A stretch of 17,160 nucleotides of DNA from NCBI GenBank assembly GCA_934454435.1, contig CAKSGA010000049.1, forward strand, positions 1 through 17,160, given 5' to 3'. Made by a program: the position numbers and the translations under genes. The DNA comes from an uncultured Oscillospiraceae bacterium (GTDB taxonomy: Bacteria; Bacillota; Clostridia; Oscillospirales; Ruminococcaceae). Of this stretch, positions 1-6,687 are shown piece after piece (positions within the stretch are counted from its first letter, which is position 1; every line of letters starts with the position of its first letter). The notes beneath the pieces are model-generated. The model worked only from the letters and a program-made list of their open reading frames with translations, searched no databases and was not told where the DNA came from.

Positions 1-1
1 G

Positions 2-187
2 AGACCGTCGAAAAATCCCCGTTGGGGCTTTTCCGCCGAGCATCCCTGCTGCATGCACGTCTTGGCGGCATTGCCGCCAACCCGCACACTTGCAGGGATA
101 GAAGTGTTTTTTGCCCCGGGAGACCCGTGGCAAAAAACTTATTACAAAAGCCTGCTTCGCAGGCAAAAGCGACTTTTTCGACAGACT
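2..187. repeat. Hairpin-rich intergenic element flanked by imperfect inverted repeats
   Basis: No convincing gene lies in the first 326 bases. This stretch is a chain of hairpins. The ends 3-18 and 171-186 are imperfect inverted copies of one 16-mer with the core GTCGAAAAA. Inside are CCCC/GGGG (17-20/24-27), an 8-bp stem ATCCCTGC/GCAGGGAT (42-49/92-99) enclosing a perfect 8-bp stem (62-69/73-80), a 10-bp stem GTTTTTTGCC/GGCAAAAAAC (106-115/129-138) extended by CGGG/CCCG (117-120/124-127), and GCCTGC/GCAGGC (150-155/159-164). A third copy of the terminal 16-mer is at 17058-17073. It could be a non-autonomous repeat or a structured RNA; the function is unknown. Confidence 0.5.
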
Positions 188-190
188 GAA

Positions 191-217
191 CAGACTGCTT
201 CGGCAGTCTGTTTTTTT
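191..217 (+). terminator. Rho-independent terminator
   Basis: A perfect 8-bp stem CAGACTGC/GCAGTCTG (191-198/203-210) closed by a TTCG tetraloop is followed by seven T residues (211-217). It would end transcription entering from the left edge and insulates the next gene. Confidence 0.8.
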
Positions 218-270
218 ATACATATTTCGAGGAACTGTGTTATTATCACACAATTTTAGACTTTTGTCCA

Positions 271-299
271 TGGAAAAACTACAATTGCTGTGGTATACT
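271..299 (+). promoter_or_regulatory. Promoter of the HdeD-family gene
   Basis: An extended -10 element, TGG then TATACT (294-299), lies 17 bp after a weak -35-like TGGAAA (271-276). The predicted start is about 20 bases upstream of the gene's Shine-Dalgarno site. Confidence 0.6.
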
Positions 300-326
300 A
301 ATAAAAAACGAAAAGAGGTCTTGTTT

Positions 327-905
327 ATGCGTTCATTTGCAAAAGCTGCCAAAAACACCGGACTTATAATATCTGCGCTGATGTGCGCACTGGGTATCCT
401 GCTCATCGCAATTCCCGGATTTTTCAGCGAGGTCATCGGAATAGTCCTGGGCGTTGCAGTTATCGTCTACGGCTGCTCCAAGCTGTTCTCTTATTTCTCC
501 GACGACCCTTTCAGAATAATGCTCCGGGCTGACCTTGCTGCGGGGATTATCCTTATCGCACTGGGTGTGATCTTCCTCACCCACCCGGGAAGCGTCATGG
601 CACTGGTTAGTATTTCCTCAGGTATCTACATGCTGGCGGACGGTGCTTCAAAGATACAGACCGCCTTACAGTCAAAGGCCCTGGGATACAAGAGATGGTG
701 GCTGATCCTTGCCATGGCGATACTCACAGGTATCATGGGCTTCATTCTTATGTTTGACCCCGGCGAGCTGCTCATGACTTTCCTCGGAATTTCCCTGCTC
801 ACTGACGGAATACTTAATATCATCTCAATACTGACGATATCCAAGTATTTCAGGAATGTCCGCTCTGACATGAACATCATTGATGTCGATGGTCAGGAAA
901 AGTGA
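327..905 (+). CDS. HdeD/DUF308-family integral membrane protein
   Basis: This encodes a 192-residue, very hydrophobic protein with about six predicted membrane segments in three pairs, separated by short loops rich in glycine. This is the pattern of the HdeD/DUF308 family, which includes E. coli HdeD (acid resistance). In Clostridia the role is generally unknown, so only membrane location and family are claimed. I chose the ATG at 327 because AGAGGT lies just upstream and a promoter ends at 299; the frame stays open further upstream, but that part crosses the terminator at 191-217 and is not coding. The C-terminus is polar (FRNVRSDMNIIDVDGQEK) and probably cytoplasmic. The gene is monocistronic, with a terminator directly after it. 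The exact family is inferred from composition and repeat pattern. Confidence 0.75.
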   Translation: MRSFAKAAKNTGLIISALMCALGILLIAIPGFFSEVIGIVLGVAVIVYGCSKLFSYFSDDPFRIMLRADLAAGIILIALGVIFLTHPGSVMALVSISSGIYMLADGASKIQTALQSKALGYKRWWLILAMAILTGIMGFILMFDPGELLMTFLGISLLTDGILNIISILTISKYFRNVRSDMNIIDVDGQEK

Positions 906-931
906 TATTTCTGCCGGAAATATAACCCCCC

Positions 932-975
932 GACTGGCAGCATGTGCTATTATGCCCTTGCTGCCAGTCCTTTTT
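932..975 (+). terminator. Terminator after the HdeD-family gene
   Basis: A perfect 9-bp stem GACTGGCAG/CTGCCAGTC (932-940/961-969), with a 20-base loop, is followed by C and five T residues. Confidence 0.75.
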
Positions 976-1019
976 GTTTCCCGAGTTTTCAGACAGGTGT
1001 GAATTATATGCGTTTTATT

Positions 1020-1041
1020 GGACAAAATATGCATTTTGTCC
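1020..1041. promoter_or_regulatory. Palindromic operator-like site upstream of plsY promoter
   Basis: Perfect 9-bp arms GGACAAAAT (1020-1028) and ATTTTGTCC (1033-1041) flank a 4-base centre ATGC. The site ends one base before the -35 hexamer of the plsY promoter, where an activator or repressor dimer would bind. It does not resemble the FapR operator as I know it, so the regulator is unknown. Confidence 0.6.
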
Positions 1042-1042
1042 T

Positions 1043-1071
1043 TTGTCGTGAAATATAATATATTGTAGAAT
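1043..1071 (+). promoter_or_regulatory. Promoter of plsY-like gene
   Basis: TTGTCG (1043-1048) and TAGAAT (1066-1071) are separated by 17 bp. A TATAAT at 1054-1059 is an alternative -10 without a good -35. The leader to the ATG is about 75 bases, with no clear riboswitch. Confidence 0.6.
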
Positions 1072-1153
1072 AGAGGTAAGAATAATTGGGCTGGGAATAT
1101 GCCGAATTCATTTTTCTGCGTGTTCCTGATATACTCAGGGAAAGGAGAACGTT

Positions 1154-1759
1154 ATGCTCAGGACCCTTGTTTTTACCATATTCGGATATATGTCCGGCGG
1201 TCTGCTGTTCGCAAGGTACTTTTCAGACCTGTTCTGCGGCAGAGATGTCACCGCTGACACTCCGGACAAAAATCCCGGGACATACAATGCGTACACCTAC
1301 GGCGGATTCTGGTGCGGAGCGCTCACACTGATATGCGACCTGCTCAAAGGCTTCCTGCCGGTATTTCTGTTCATAAGGCTCAGCGGAAATGCTCTGGGAC
1401 TTGTGCTGGTAATGGCAGCTCCGGTACTGGGACACATCTTCCCTGTCTGGCACAAATTCAGCGGTGGAAAGGGTATCGCAGTTTCTTTCGGCTGTCTGCT
1501 GGGACTTACCCCGGACATCAGGCCGGTGCTTATACTTGCACTGACCTACCTGATGTTCTCGTTTGTGTTCAAGGTCAACCCGCACTTCTACCGGCTTATC
1601 CTGACCTACTCCGTTGCAATGCTCTTTATAATCCTCATAAGGCCTGGATTTTCAGTCGTTCTCGGCTGCGCAGCGGTATTCTCGGCAGTGCTCCTGAAGA
1701 TAATCAGCGTCCGTGACACCTATGACAAAATGACGATACGCTCGGCCTGGAAAAGATGA
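1154..1759 (+). CDS. plsY: PlsY-type glycerol-3-phosphate acyltransferase, divergent
   Basis: PlsY is a membrane enzyme that transfers the acyl group of acyl-phosphate to glycerol-3-phosphate, making lysophosphatidic acid for phospholipids. The 201-residue product has the family layout: an N-terminal membrane segment with SGG (14-16), a loop DKNPGTYNAY (38-47) in place of the usual GSGNxGATN motif, then ALTLICDLLKG (56-66), and the third motif GHIFPVWHKFSGGKG (93-107), which is well kept. About five membrane segments are visible. AAAGGAG precedes the ATG at 1154. The gene is single, behind a palindrome-associated promoter, and ends at a terminator shared with the convergent xyloglucanase gene. 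The altered second motif suggests a paralogue of the housekeeping PlsY; the acyltransferase role is inferred. Confidence 0.82.
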   Translation: MLRTLVFTIFGYMSGGLLFARYFSDLFCGRDVTADTPDKNPGTYNAYTYGGFWCGALTLICDLLKGFLPVFLFIRLSGNALGLVLVMAAPVLGHIFPVWHKFSGGKGIAVSFGCLLGLTPDIRPVLILALTYLMFSFVFKVNPHFYRLILTYSVAMLFIILIRPGFSVVLGCAAVFSAVLLKIISVRDTYDKMTIRSAWKR

Positions 1760-1772
1760 TTAATATAATTAT

Positions 1773-1805
1773 AGAGGGCTGCAAATTCATTTGCAGCCCT
1801 CTGTT
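1773..1805. terminator. Bidirectional terminator between plsY and GH74 gene
   Basis: A perfect 13-bp stem AGAGGGCTGCAAA/TTTGCAGCCCTCT (1773-1785/1790-1802) with a TTCA loop lies between two convergent genes. AT-rich sequence flanks it on both sides (GTTTAATT on plus, ATAATTATATT on minus), so it can serve both, although the T runs are short. Confidence 0.7.
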
Positions 1806-1808
1806 TAA

Positions 1809-4058
1809 TTACTCTGCGCTGGAATCCTCGACAAGGTCGCCGTAAATAACGCCCAGACCGAGAGAGCTCATATAAACTCTGCCGTACTTGTTCATGTCGC
1901 CGTAAACGAACTTGCCGTTTCCGGTTCCGCCAAACTGATGATTATCATCGTTGATACGCTTCCAGGTCGCACCCTCGTCCTCGGACCAATAAAGCCCTAC
2001 CGGGTCCTCGCTGATGGGCTGTCCCCAGATGAACAGCGTGCAGGGGGAATCGTCAGTCTTGCCCTTGCCAACACCCACCATCTGGCAGTTGACGACCGTG
2101 TTTATCCTCGTGAATGTCTGACCGTGATCAGTAGAAACCTGAAGTCCCATTGCCGGATAATAGATCTTGCCCTCTGTCCCGGGAACCGCTATCGGTCTGG
2201 TGGTGGAGAACACAGACAGCTCATTGTTCGCAGTGAAGGTCTTGCCACGGTCGCTGCTATAATAGAAGGAGCTTCCACTTGCTGCGTAAACGTACTCGGG
2301 ATTTACCTGGTCAGCGATAAGACGCTGAGTATTCATGCCGCCCTGGCTCTGATTCCAGGTCTTGCCCTGGTCATCGCTCCAGAATACGAAGCCACCGTTA
2401 GAGGGAGCCCAGTAGAACGTCTTGCCGTCAGCAGAAACTGCTACTGAACCGCCGTTTGCAGGTCCTGTGCCAAGGGGGGACTTCTTCGCCTGGCTCCATG
2501 TTTCGCCACGGTCCTCGGTGTACCAGAAGCCGTTATTGCTGCTGTCGCCGCCGCACTTAACCCATACGTCAGTGTTGTTTGCTGCGACTGCTATGCCGGT
2601 CATGGAACCCGCTGTGCTGCTGTGTACCTTTCCGTAGGTCTCAGCGTCCGGCTGGGAGAAGCCGTCATAGTCCGCCGTTGCGGTAACAAGCTCGCCGCCG
2701 GGGATGCTAACCAGCTCATACGGAACAGTTTCCTCAACACCCTTTGCGAAGAAGTAGAACTCCGGAGCAGCGTCCCAGATATTGTCGCATGCATAGATAC
2801 CGTTACCGGAAACTACCATGATCCTGTCAGTGTTGTTCGGGTCTATCGCCATGGAACTGCACCAGTGCATGGACGTGGTGGACAGCCAGTCAACGCCGTT
2901 TGCATTGAAAGTCATGGTGTCGTTCAGCAGGGTCCAGTTCTGACCGCCGTCTGTGGTCACATAGAACTCATCGCCGAATGCCCCGGTAGGCTGGGGAACG
3001 TAGATGTTCTCGGTGCAGGCTGCCATTCTGTCCGGATCGTTCGGGTCGATGACCACATCGCCGTATGCCTGCTTCTTGGGAGTGATATCGGTGAATGTAT
3101 CGTCAGCCATGTTCAGCATGCGGATACCGCCGGAGGAACGGTTGTTGTTCCAGGGACCCTCAGCGTCTGCATATGTGATGATTATCTTGCCATCGCCGTT
3201 GTACTTCATGCGCTGGACCATAAGTCCCTTGGGAGCGTCCTCAACGGGAGCCCAGGTCATGCCGGCGTCAGTGGACTTGTAGATATTGTAGTCGCCCTTG
3301 CGGGAAATGGCTGCATAGATGGTCGAGCAGCTGCTGTCATCGCCGGAGTTCGGGTCGATGATAATGCTGCATATACCGTTCATGTTGTCAGTAGTTGTTT
3401 CTGTACCAAGATCAAGTATGGTGTAGGTCTGGCCGCCGTCCGTGGACTTTATCATGCCGCCGGTGCTCATGAAGCCGGCGTATACGATATCGCTGTTCTT
3501 GGGGTCTACCGCAAGGCGCTCACCGTTGCCTCTGCCCATGCCGTTGCCGTCTACCCTGAAATCTGGAAGCTCCGTGCGCCTGAATGTGGTGCCGTAATCG
3601 TCAGAAACGAACAGCGCAGTCCTGCCGCCGCTGAGATAGCTGGTGCCGGCAAGCATGTACACCCTGTTAGGGTCCTTTTCGCCGAATGCCAGCGCTGCGA
3701 TACCAAGGAATCCCTGGTCGTCCTCGCTGATACCATATGAAATGGACTCCCACAGCTGAGTTTCGTTATTGTAGCGGTATGCTCCGCCAACGTCAGTTCT
3801 GGCATAATACAGCCCCTCCTGACTTGTAGCGAATACGCCGGAAACAAATCCGCCGCCGCCCATTGCCACCTGACCGAACTCCCAGCCGTTTACCGACTGT
3901 CTGGTGTTCACCGGAAGCTGGCTTACGACTTCCTCACCGCCTGCTTCACTGGTAGAGCCGCCTACCGTATCAGAGCCCTGGTCAGACCCCTTACAGCTCG
4001 TCAGGCTTATCGCTGCCGCAGCTGCAAGAATTATGCTTAGTAGTTTTCTGTGCTTCAT
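1809..4058 (-). CDS. Lipoprotein GH74 xyloglucanase (endo-beta-1,4-glucanase on xyloglucan)
   Basis: This is a 749-residue GH74 enzyme that would cleave the glucan backbone of plant xyloglucan outside the cell. The N-terminus is a lipoprotein signal with lipobox LTSC (Cys22) and a Ser/Gly/Glu-rich linker to about residue 50. The rest matches a full GH74 catalytic unit of two seven-bladed propellers. Nine Asp-box-like motifs are visible, for example STDGGQTY, TTDGGQNW and SDDQGKTW. ARTDVGGAYR holds the likely catalytic base Asp89. ADYDGF (463-467 region) matches the GDxxGF-type motif of the general acid (Asp463). No dockerin, CBM or sortase signal follows, so the protein is probably membrane-tethered rather than cellulosomal or freely secreted. 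Start: GAGGAG seven bases before the ATG. It has its own promoter and an operator-like palindrome. It lies downstream of the vanW-dltA-dltC genes on the same strand, but looks like a separate unit. Confidence 0.93.
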   Translation of the reverse strand: MKHRKLLSIILAAAAAISLTSCKGSDQGSDTVGGSTSEAGGEEVVSQLPVNTRQSVNGWEFGQVAMGGGGFVSGVFATSQEGLYYARTDVGGAYRYNNETQLWESISYGISEDDQGFLGIAALAFGEKDPNRVYMLAGTSYLSGGRTALFVSDDYGTTFRRTELPDFRVDGNGMGRGNGERLAVDPKNSDIVYAGFMSTGGMIKSTDGGQTYTILDLGTETTTDNMNGICSIIIDPNSGDDSSCSTIYAAISRKGDYNIYKSTDAGMTWAPVEDAPKGLMVQRMKYNGDGKIIITYADAEGPWNNNRSSGGIRMLNMADDTFTDITPKKQAYGDVVIDPNDPDRMAACTENIYVPQPTGAFGDEFYVTTDGGQNWTLLNDTMTFNANGVDWLSTTSMHWCSSMAIDPNNTDRIMVVSGNGIYACDNIWDAAPEFYFFAKGVEETVPYELVSIPGGELVTATADYDGFSQPDAETYGKVHSSTAGSMTGIAVAANNTDVWVKCGGDSSNNGFWYTEDRGETWSQAKKSPLGTGPANGGSVAVSADGKTFYWAPSNGGFVFWSDDQGKTWNQSQGGMNTQRLIADQVNPEYVYAASGSSFYYSSDRGKTFTANNELSVFSTTRPIAVPGTEGKIYYPAMGLQVSTDHGQTFTRINTVVNCQMVGVGKGKTDDSPCTLFIWGQPISEDPVGLYWSEDEGATWKRINDDNHQFGGTGNGKFVYGDMNKYGRVYMSSLGLGVIYGDLVEDSSAE

Positions 4059-4091
4059 TATTTGCTCCTCTTTGTTTTAATAGGTTTACCC

Positions 4092-4107
4092 ATGTAATGG
4101 ATTACAT
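4092..4107. promoter_or_regulatory. LacI/CcpA-like operator over the GH74 transcription start
   Basis: Perfect 7-bp arms ATGTAAT/ATTACAT flank a GG centre. The site covers the predicted start of the minus-strand GH74 transcript, the classic position for a repressor. The minus-strand core TGTAATCCATTACA fits the catabolite-response consensus TGNAANCGNTNNCA at every fixed position except the second central base. It could bind CcpA or a local LacI-family sugar regulator; no such gene is in the window. Confidence 0.55.
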
Positions 4108-4112
4108 AAAAG

Positions 4113-4141
4113 ATTATACAACATTTCTTCAGAAATTGCAA
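4113..4141 (-). promoter_or_regulatory. Promoter of GH74 xyloglucanase gene
   Basis: On the minus strand, TTGCAA (4141-4136) and TATAAT (4118-4113) are separated by exactly 17 bp. The start is about 50 bases upstream of the ATG. The vanW promoter uses the same two hexamers and spacing. Confidence 0.8.
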
Positions 4142-4160
4142 TAGTATTTTGCAAATTTCA

Positions 4161-4181
4161 CAAAAACTATTCCGTAATAGT
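4161..4181 (-). terminator. Weak terminator overlapping the dltC-like stop codon
   Basis: On the minus strand a 6-bp AT-rich stem ACTATT/AATAGT with loop ACGG is followed by TTTTG. It overlaps the last codons of the carrier gene. The stem is weak, so some read-through into the GH74 gene is likely. Confidence 0.4.
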
Positions 4182-4403
4182 CCGGCAGAGCTCTGCTATG
4201 CTCTCCGGGGTGGAGAAGCTTCCCGGCGGGCAGCGGGTCGGCTGGACCTCGCAGCCCAGGTCCTCCAGGGCGTTCAGCAGCTCTATGAATGCCAGGGAGT
4301 CCAGCAGACCGCTGTCAAGAAGCTCCGTATCCGGCTTTATCGGCTCATCGTGCTCGCAGAATTCCTCCAGCAGACCTATCACCTGTTCAACTGTAATTTC
4401 CAT
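4167..4403 (-). CDS. dltC: DltC-like acyl/aminoacyl carrier protein
   Basis: This is a 78-residue carrier protein of the ACP/PCP fold. The motif DSGLLDSLAFIELL carries the serine (Ser36) that receives the 4'-phosphopantetheine arm; its position matches DltC of Firmicutes. The overall acidic helices and size also fit DltC. I chose the ATG at 4403 because AGGAG lies just upstream; an upstream in-frame ATG adds a basic, non-conserved stretch that overlaps the ligase gene. It follows the ligase gene by 50 bases and is its likely partner. It ends in TAG, which shows that amber is used as a normal stop here. Without dltB or dltD nearby, its cargo (D-alanine or another amino or acyl acid) is uncertain. 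Confidence 0.82.
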   Translation of the reverse strand: MEITVEQVIGLLEEFCEHDEPIKPDTELLDSGLLDSLAFIELLNALEDLGCEVQPTRCPPGSFSTPESIAELCRTITE

Positions 4404-4453
4404 ACTAACTCTCCTGTACCAGTGAAACGCTGAATAAAACAAGATCGACACGT

Positions 4454-5788
4454 TCAAATGCGGCGCAGCTTGAAGCTCCCGCTGACCGGCAGGCTTTCCA
4501 CAAGCGTTATCCTCCCCGGCAGCATGTACGCCGGAACAAGCTCCGCAAGACGGCTGCGTATCTCCCCGGCGGAAATACCCACGGCGACCGCCTGCGCCGT
4601 TATCCTGCCGCCCCGGGGCGAAACGCTCACAAGTGCCTGCTTCACGCCGGGTATCTTCAGCATGTTGTTCTCAATGTCCTCCGGCTCGATACGGTAGCCC
4701 ATTATTTTAAGCTGCCTGTCCAATCTCCCGCCGAACCACAGCATTCCGTCCCTTATCTCCCCGGCGTCCCCGGTGCGGAAGCACCTCTCGCCACAGAACT
4801 CCCCGAACCCTCCGGAGCTGCCCCCCGTGTACCCCGCAACGCTCCCTCCGGTTATGACTATCTCGCCGCCGTCAACGTGGATCTCCCCCGCCGTATGCCG
4901 CAGGTCGCCTACCGGCAGGACATCCCTCTCAGCCATCTCCGGAGTCACCTCCACGGCGGTGACTGCGCAGCAACACTCGGTGGGCCCGTAGGCGTTCAGT
5001 ATACGCACCCCGGGGAACCGCCTGAACAGCTTCGCTGCGGTAACGGGCTTCAGCACCTCGCCGCAGAAGAACATCACTTTCAGCCCCGGCATAAGCTCCC
5101 GGCGGAATGCGCTGTCGCACATGCACAGCTCCGCAAACGCCGGGGTGAACACTGAGAGCTCTGCGCCGCTCTCACCCATTCTGCGGAACATGCTGCTGAA
5201 ATCTCCGCACAGCTCCCGCTCTATGACCGTGAGCGCTGCGTTCTCCCGCAGGGAGTACCACAGGTCCGCCACTGAAAGGTCGAACGAAAACATAGCCTGG
5301 TTCAGCACGGAATGCGGCTTAACATCCGCTATCGCAGGAATGCTGACAAACCACTCCAGGAAGCTGCGGAGGTTCCCACGGCTGACCTCTATCCCCTTGG
5401 GAACGCCGGTGGTTCCGGAAGTGTATATTCTGTACGCCGGTGCGGCGAGGTCCTCGGGAAGTGCCTGAACGGCGCCGGAAACGGCAATAAGCTCCCTCAG
5501 GTCCGTCCAGCCGGACTCCCCGGGAAGCTCTTCGCTGTCATAGAATATCTCGTCTGCGTCCGCTGTTACCTGCGCCCTGCGGAGAGCAGGCAGCTCCTCA
5601 TCCACCGGAACGAAGCAGACGTGTGAGAGGCCGCACGCCCTCACCGCCGCATACACCAGGGGAGATTTGCCTGAAATGACCGCAGCGTATCTCACTCCCC
5701 TGCGCTGAAAATACGCTGCGATACGCCCTGAGTAGTCAGACAGCTGCTCCGGCGTAAGGGAGCCGCTGCCGCTCTGATAGATCGTCAT
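4454..5788 (-). CDS. dltA: DltA-like AMP-forming amino acid:carrier protein ligase
   Basis: This 444-residue member of the adenylate-forming superfamily would activate a carboxylic or amino acid with ATP and load it onto the downstream carrier protein. Visible core motifs are YTSGTTGVPKG (122-132, ATP binding), FSFDLSVADLW (A4), NAYGPTE (265-271), RTGD (338-341), GRLDRQLKIMGYRIEPEDIE (hinge region) and a C-terminal LPVSGSFKLRR whose Lys440 aligns with the catalytic A10 lysine. The A4, A5 and hinge motifs are closest to DltA and peptide-synthetase adenylation domains. It is shorter than typical DltA (about 500 residues), mainly at the N-terminus. The ATG overlaps the stop of vanW by four bases (ATGA, 5785-5788), so the two are translationally coupled. 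D-alanine is the family substrate, but specificity cannot be read from sequence alone. Confidence 0.85.
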   Translation of the reverse strand: MTIYQSGSGSLTPEQLSDYSGRIAAYFQRRGVRYAAVISGKSPLVYAAVRACGLSHVCFVPVDEELPALRRAQVTADADEIFYDSEELPGESGWTDLRELIAVSGAVQALPEDLAAPAYRIYTSGTTGVPKGIEVSRGNLRSFLEWFVSIPAIADVKPHSVLNQAMFSFDLSVADLWYSLRENAALTVIERELCGDFSSMFRRMGESGAELSVFTPAFAELCMCDSAFRRELMPGLKVMFFCGEVLKPVTAAKLFRRFPGVRILNAYGPTECCCAVTAVEVTPEMAERDVLPVGDLRHTAGEIHVDGGEIVITGGSVAGYTGGSSGGFGEFCGERCFRTGDAGEIRDGMLWFGGRLDRQLKIMGYRIEPEDIENNMLKIPGVKQALVSVSPRGGRITAQAVAVGISAGEIRSRLAELVPAYMLPGRITLVESLPVSGSFKLRRI

Positions 5789-6630
5789 GTAAGTTTCCTC
5801 AGACCCGGGGTGATTATCTGGTCCCGGGGTATCAGTGAGTAGTCGTACATCACCTTGGAGTGGTTGTCAAGGACAAGCTCCCGGCGCAGCACGTGCCGCT
5901 CCCGGTCAAGGGTCAGACGGTAGACCTTGCTGACACGGTAGAAAACGCCGTCCTCCTCGATGTAGCCCTGGTTCTCTTCGGTTATGCGGTATATGTAGGG
6001 GAACGCCTTTTCTGCCCGGAGCTCCCCGCACAGTTCGTTTTCGTCCACCCAGACAAGAAGCTGCACGGGACGGTCAGTGGTGTTCTTGAAGCGGTAGTCC
6101 ACATTCTTGTAGAACACGCTGGTGCCCGTGCCGAACGGGACCCGCCGCCCGGAGTCCGGGAACAGTGCATCAGAATGATGTACCAGCTCCGTCACAGTAA
6201 GGGGGCTGTTCAGTACGAGCCAGTGTATCAGGTTCGCAAGCTGGCACAGCCCGCCGCCGATACCCTTTCCGAGCTTCCCGGCACTGATCACCAGACCCTC
6301 ACGGTAGCCCTGCTTCTCGCCGGGTTCGCCTACCATTCGCCAGAAAGAAAAGGTTTCGCCGGGCTGTATGACCACGCCGTTTATCTTTGCGCAGGCAAGA
6401 CGCAGATTGGTCGCCTTGTTTCGCTGGAGCTCCATGTCAACGCCCTCGAGCCTGCGAAGTATCGACGACGTGTGGCTCTTGACTATGACAGAAAACGGCA
6501 GCGTGTTTATCTCCTGTGCGAATTTCTCCCCGCTGAACCTGTCATGCATATCACGCAGAAAATATTCCTTGCGCAGGGATATTCTGTAACAGGTGGGCGA
6601 GAGCTCGCAGAACAGCTTCCTTTTTTTCAT
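5785..6630 (-). CDS. vanW: VanW family protein
   Basis: This is a 281-residue protein with the VanW domain, first seen in vanB-type glycopeptide resistance clusters; its biochemical role is not established. Typical family stretches are NLRLACAKINGVVIQPGETFSFWRMVGEP, GYREGLVISAGKLGKGIGGGLCQLANLIHWL, and HSDALFPDSGRRVPFGTGTSVFYKNVDYRFKNTT. No signal peptide or membrane segment is seen, so it is probably cytoplasmic, as for short VanW proteins. AGGAAGG precedes the ATG. It is the first gene of an operon with the ligase and carrier genes. No vanA/B ligase, vanH, vanX or vanY gene is present, so nothing here indicates vancomycin resistance. Its tight coupling to an amino-acid-activating enzyme suggests a cell-wall or surface-modification role (inference). 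Confidence 0.88.
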   Translation of the reverse strand: MKKRKLFCELSPTCYRISLRKEYFLRDMHDRFSGEKFAQEINTLPFSVIVKSHTSSILRRLEGVDMELQRNKATNLRLACAKINGVVIQPGETFSFWRMVGEPGEKQGYREGLVISAGKLGKGIGGGLCQLANLIHWLVLNSPLTVTELVHHSDALFPDSGRRVPFGTGTSVFYKNVDYRFKNTTDRPVQLLVWVDENELCGELRAEKAFPYIYRITEENQGYIEEDGVFYRVSKVYRLTLDRERHVLRRELVLDNHSKVMYDYSLIPRDQIITPGLRKLT

Positions 6631-6652
6631 ATAAACACAACCTTCCTATATC

Positions 6653-6681
6653 ATTATAACACCTGTCGCTTTATTTTGCAA
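6653..6681 (-). promoter_or_regulatory. Promoter of the vanW-dltA-dltC operon
   Basis: On the minus strand, TTGCAA (6681-6676) and TATAAT (6658-6653) are 17 bp apart, with TGT before the -10 (extended -10). The -35 lies only six bases from the edge of the MITE-like element. Confidence 0.82.
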
Positions 6682-6687
6682 CAGGGA

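Noticed and set aside
1130..1135. TATACT as a second plsY promoter
   Set aside because: The predicted start would fall on the Shine-Dalgarno site, leaving almost no leader.
2622..3740. 372-codon open frame on the plus strand
   Set aside because: It is antisense to the GH74 gene, whose motifs prove the minus frame.
5785..6630. Vancomycin resistance cluster
   Set aside because: Only vanW is present; no D-Ala-D-Lac/Ser ligase, vanH, vanX, vanY or two-component genes.
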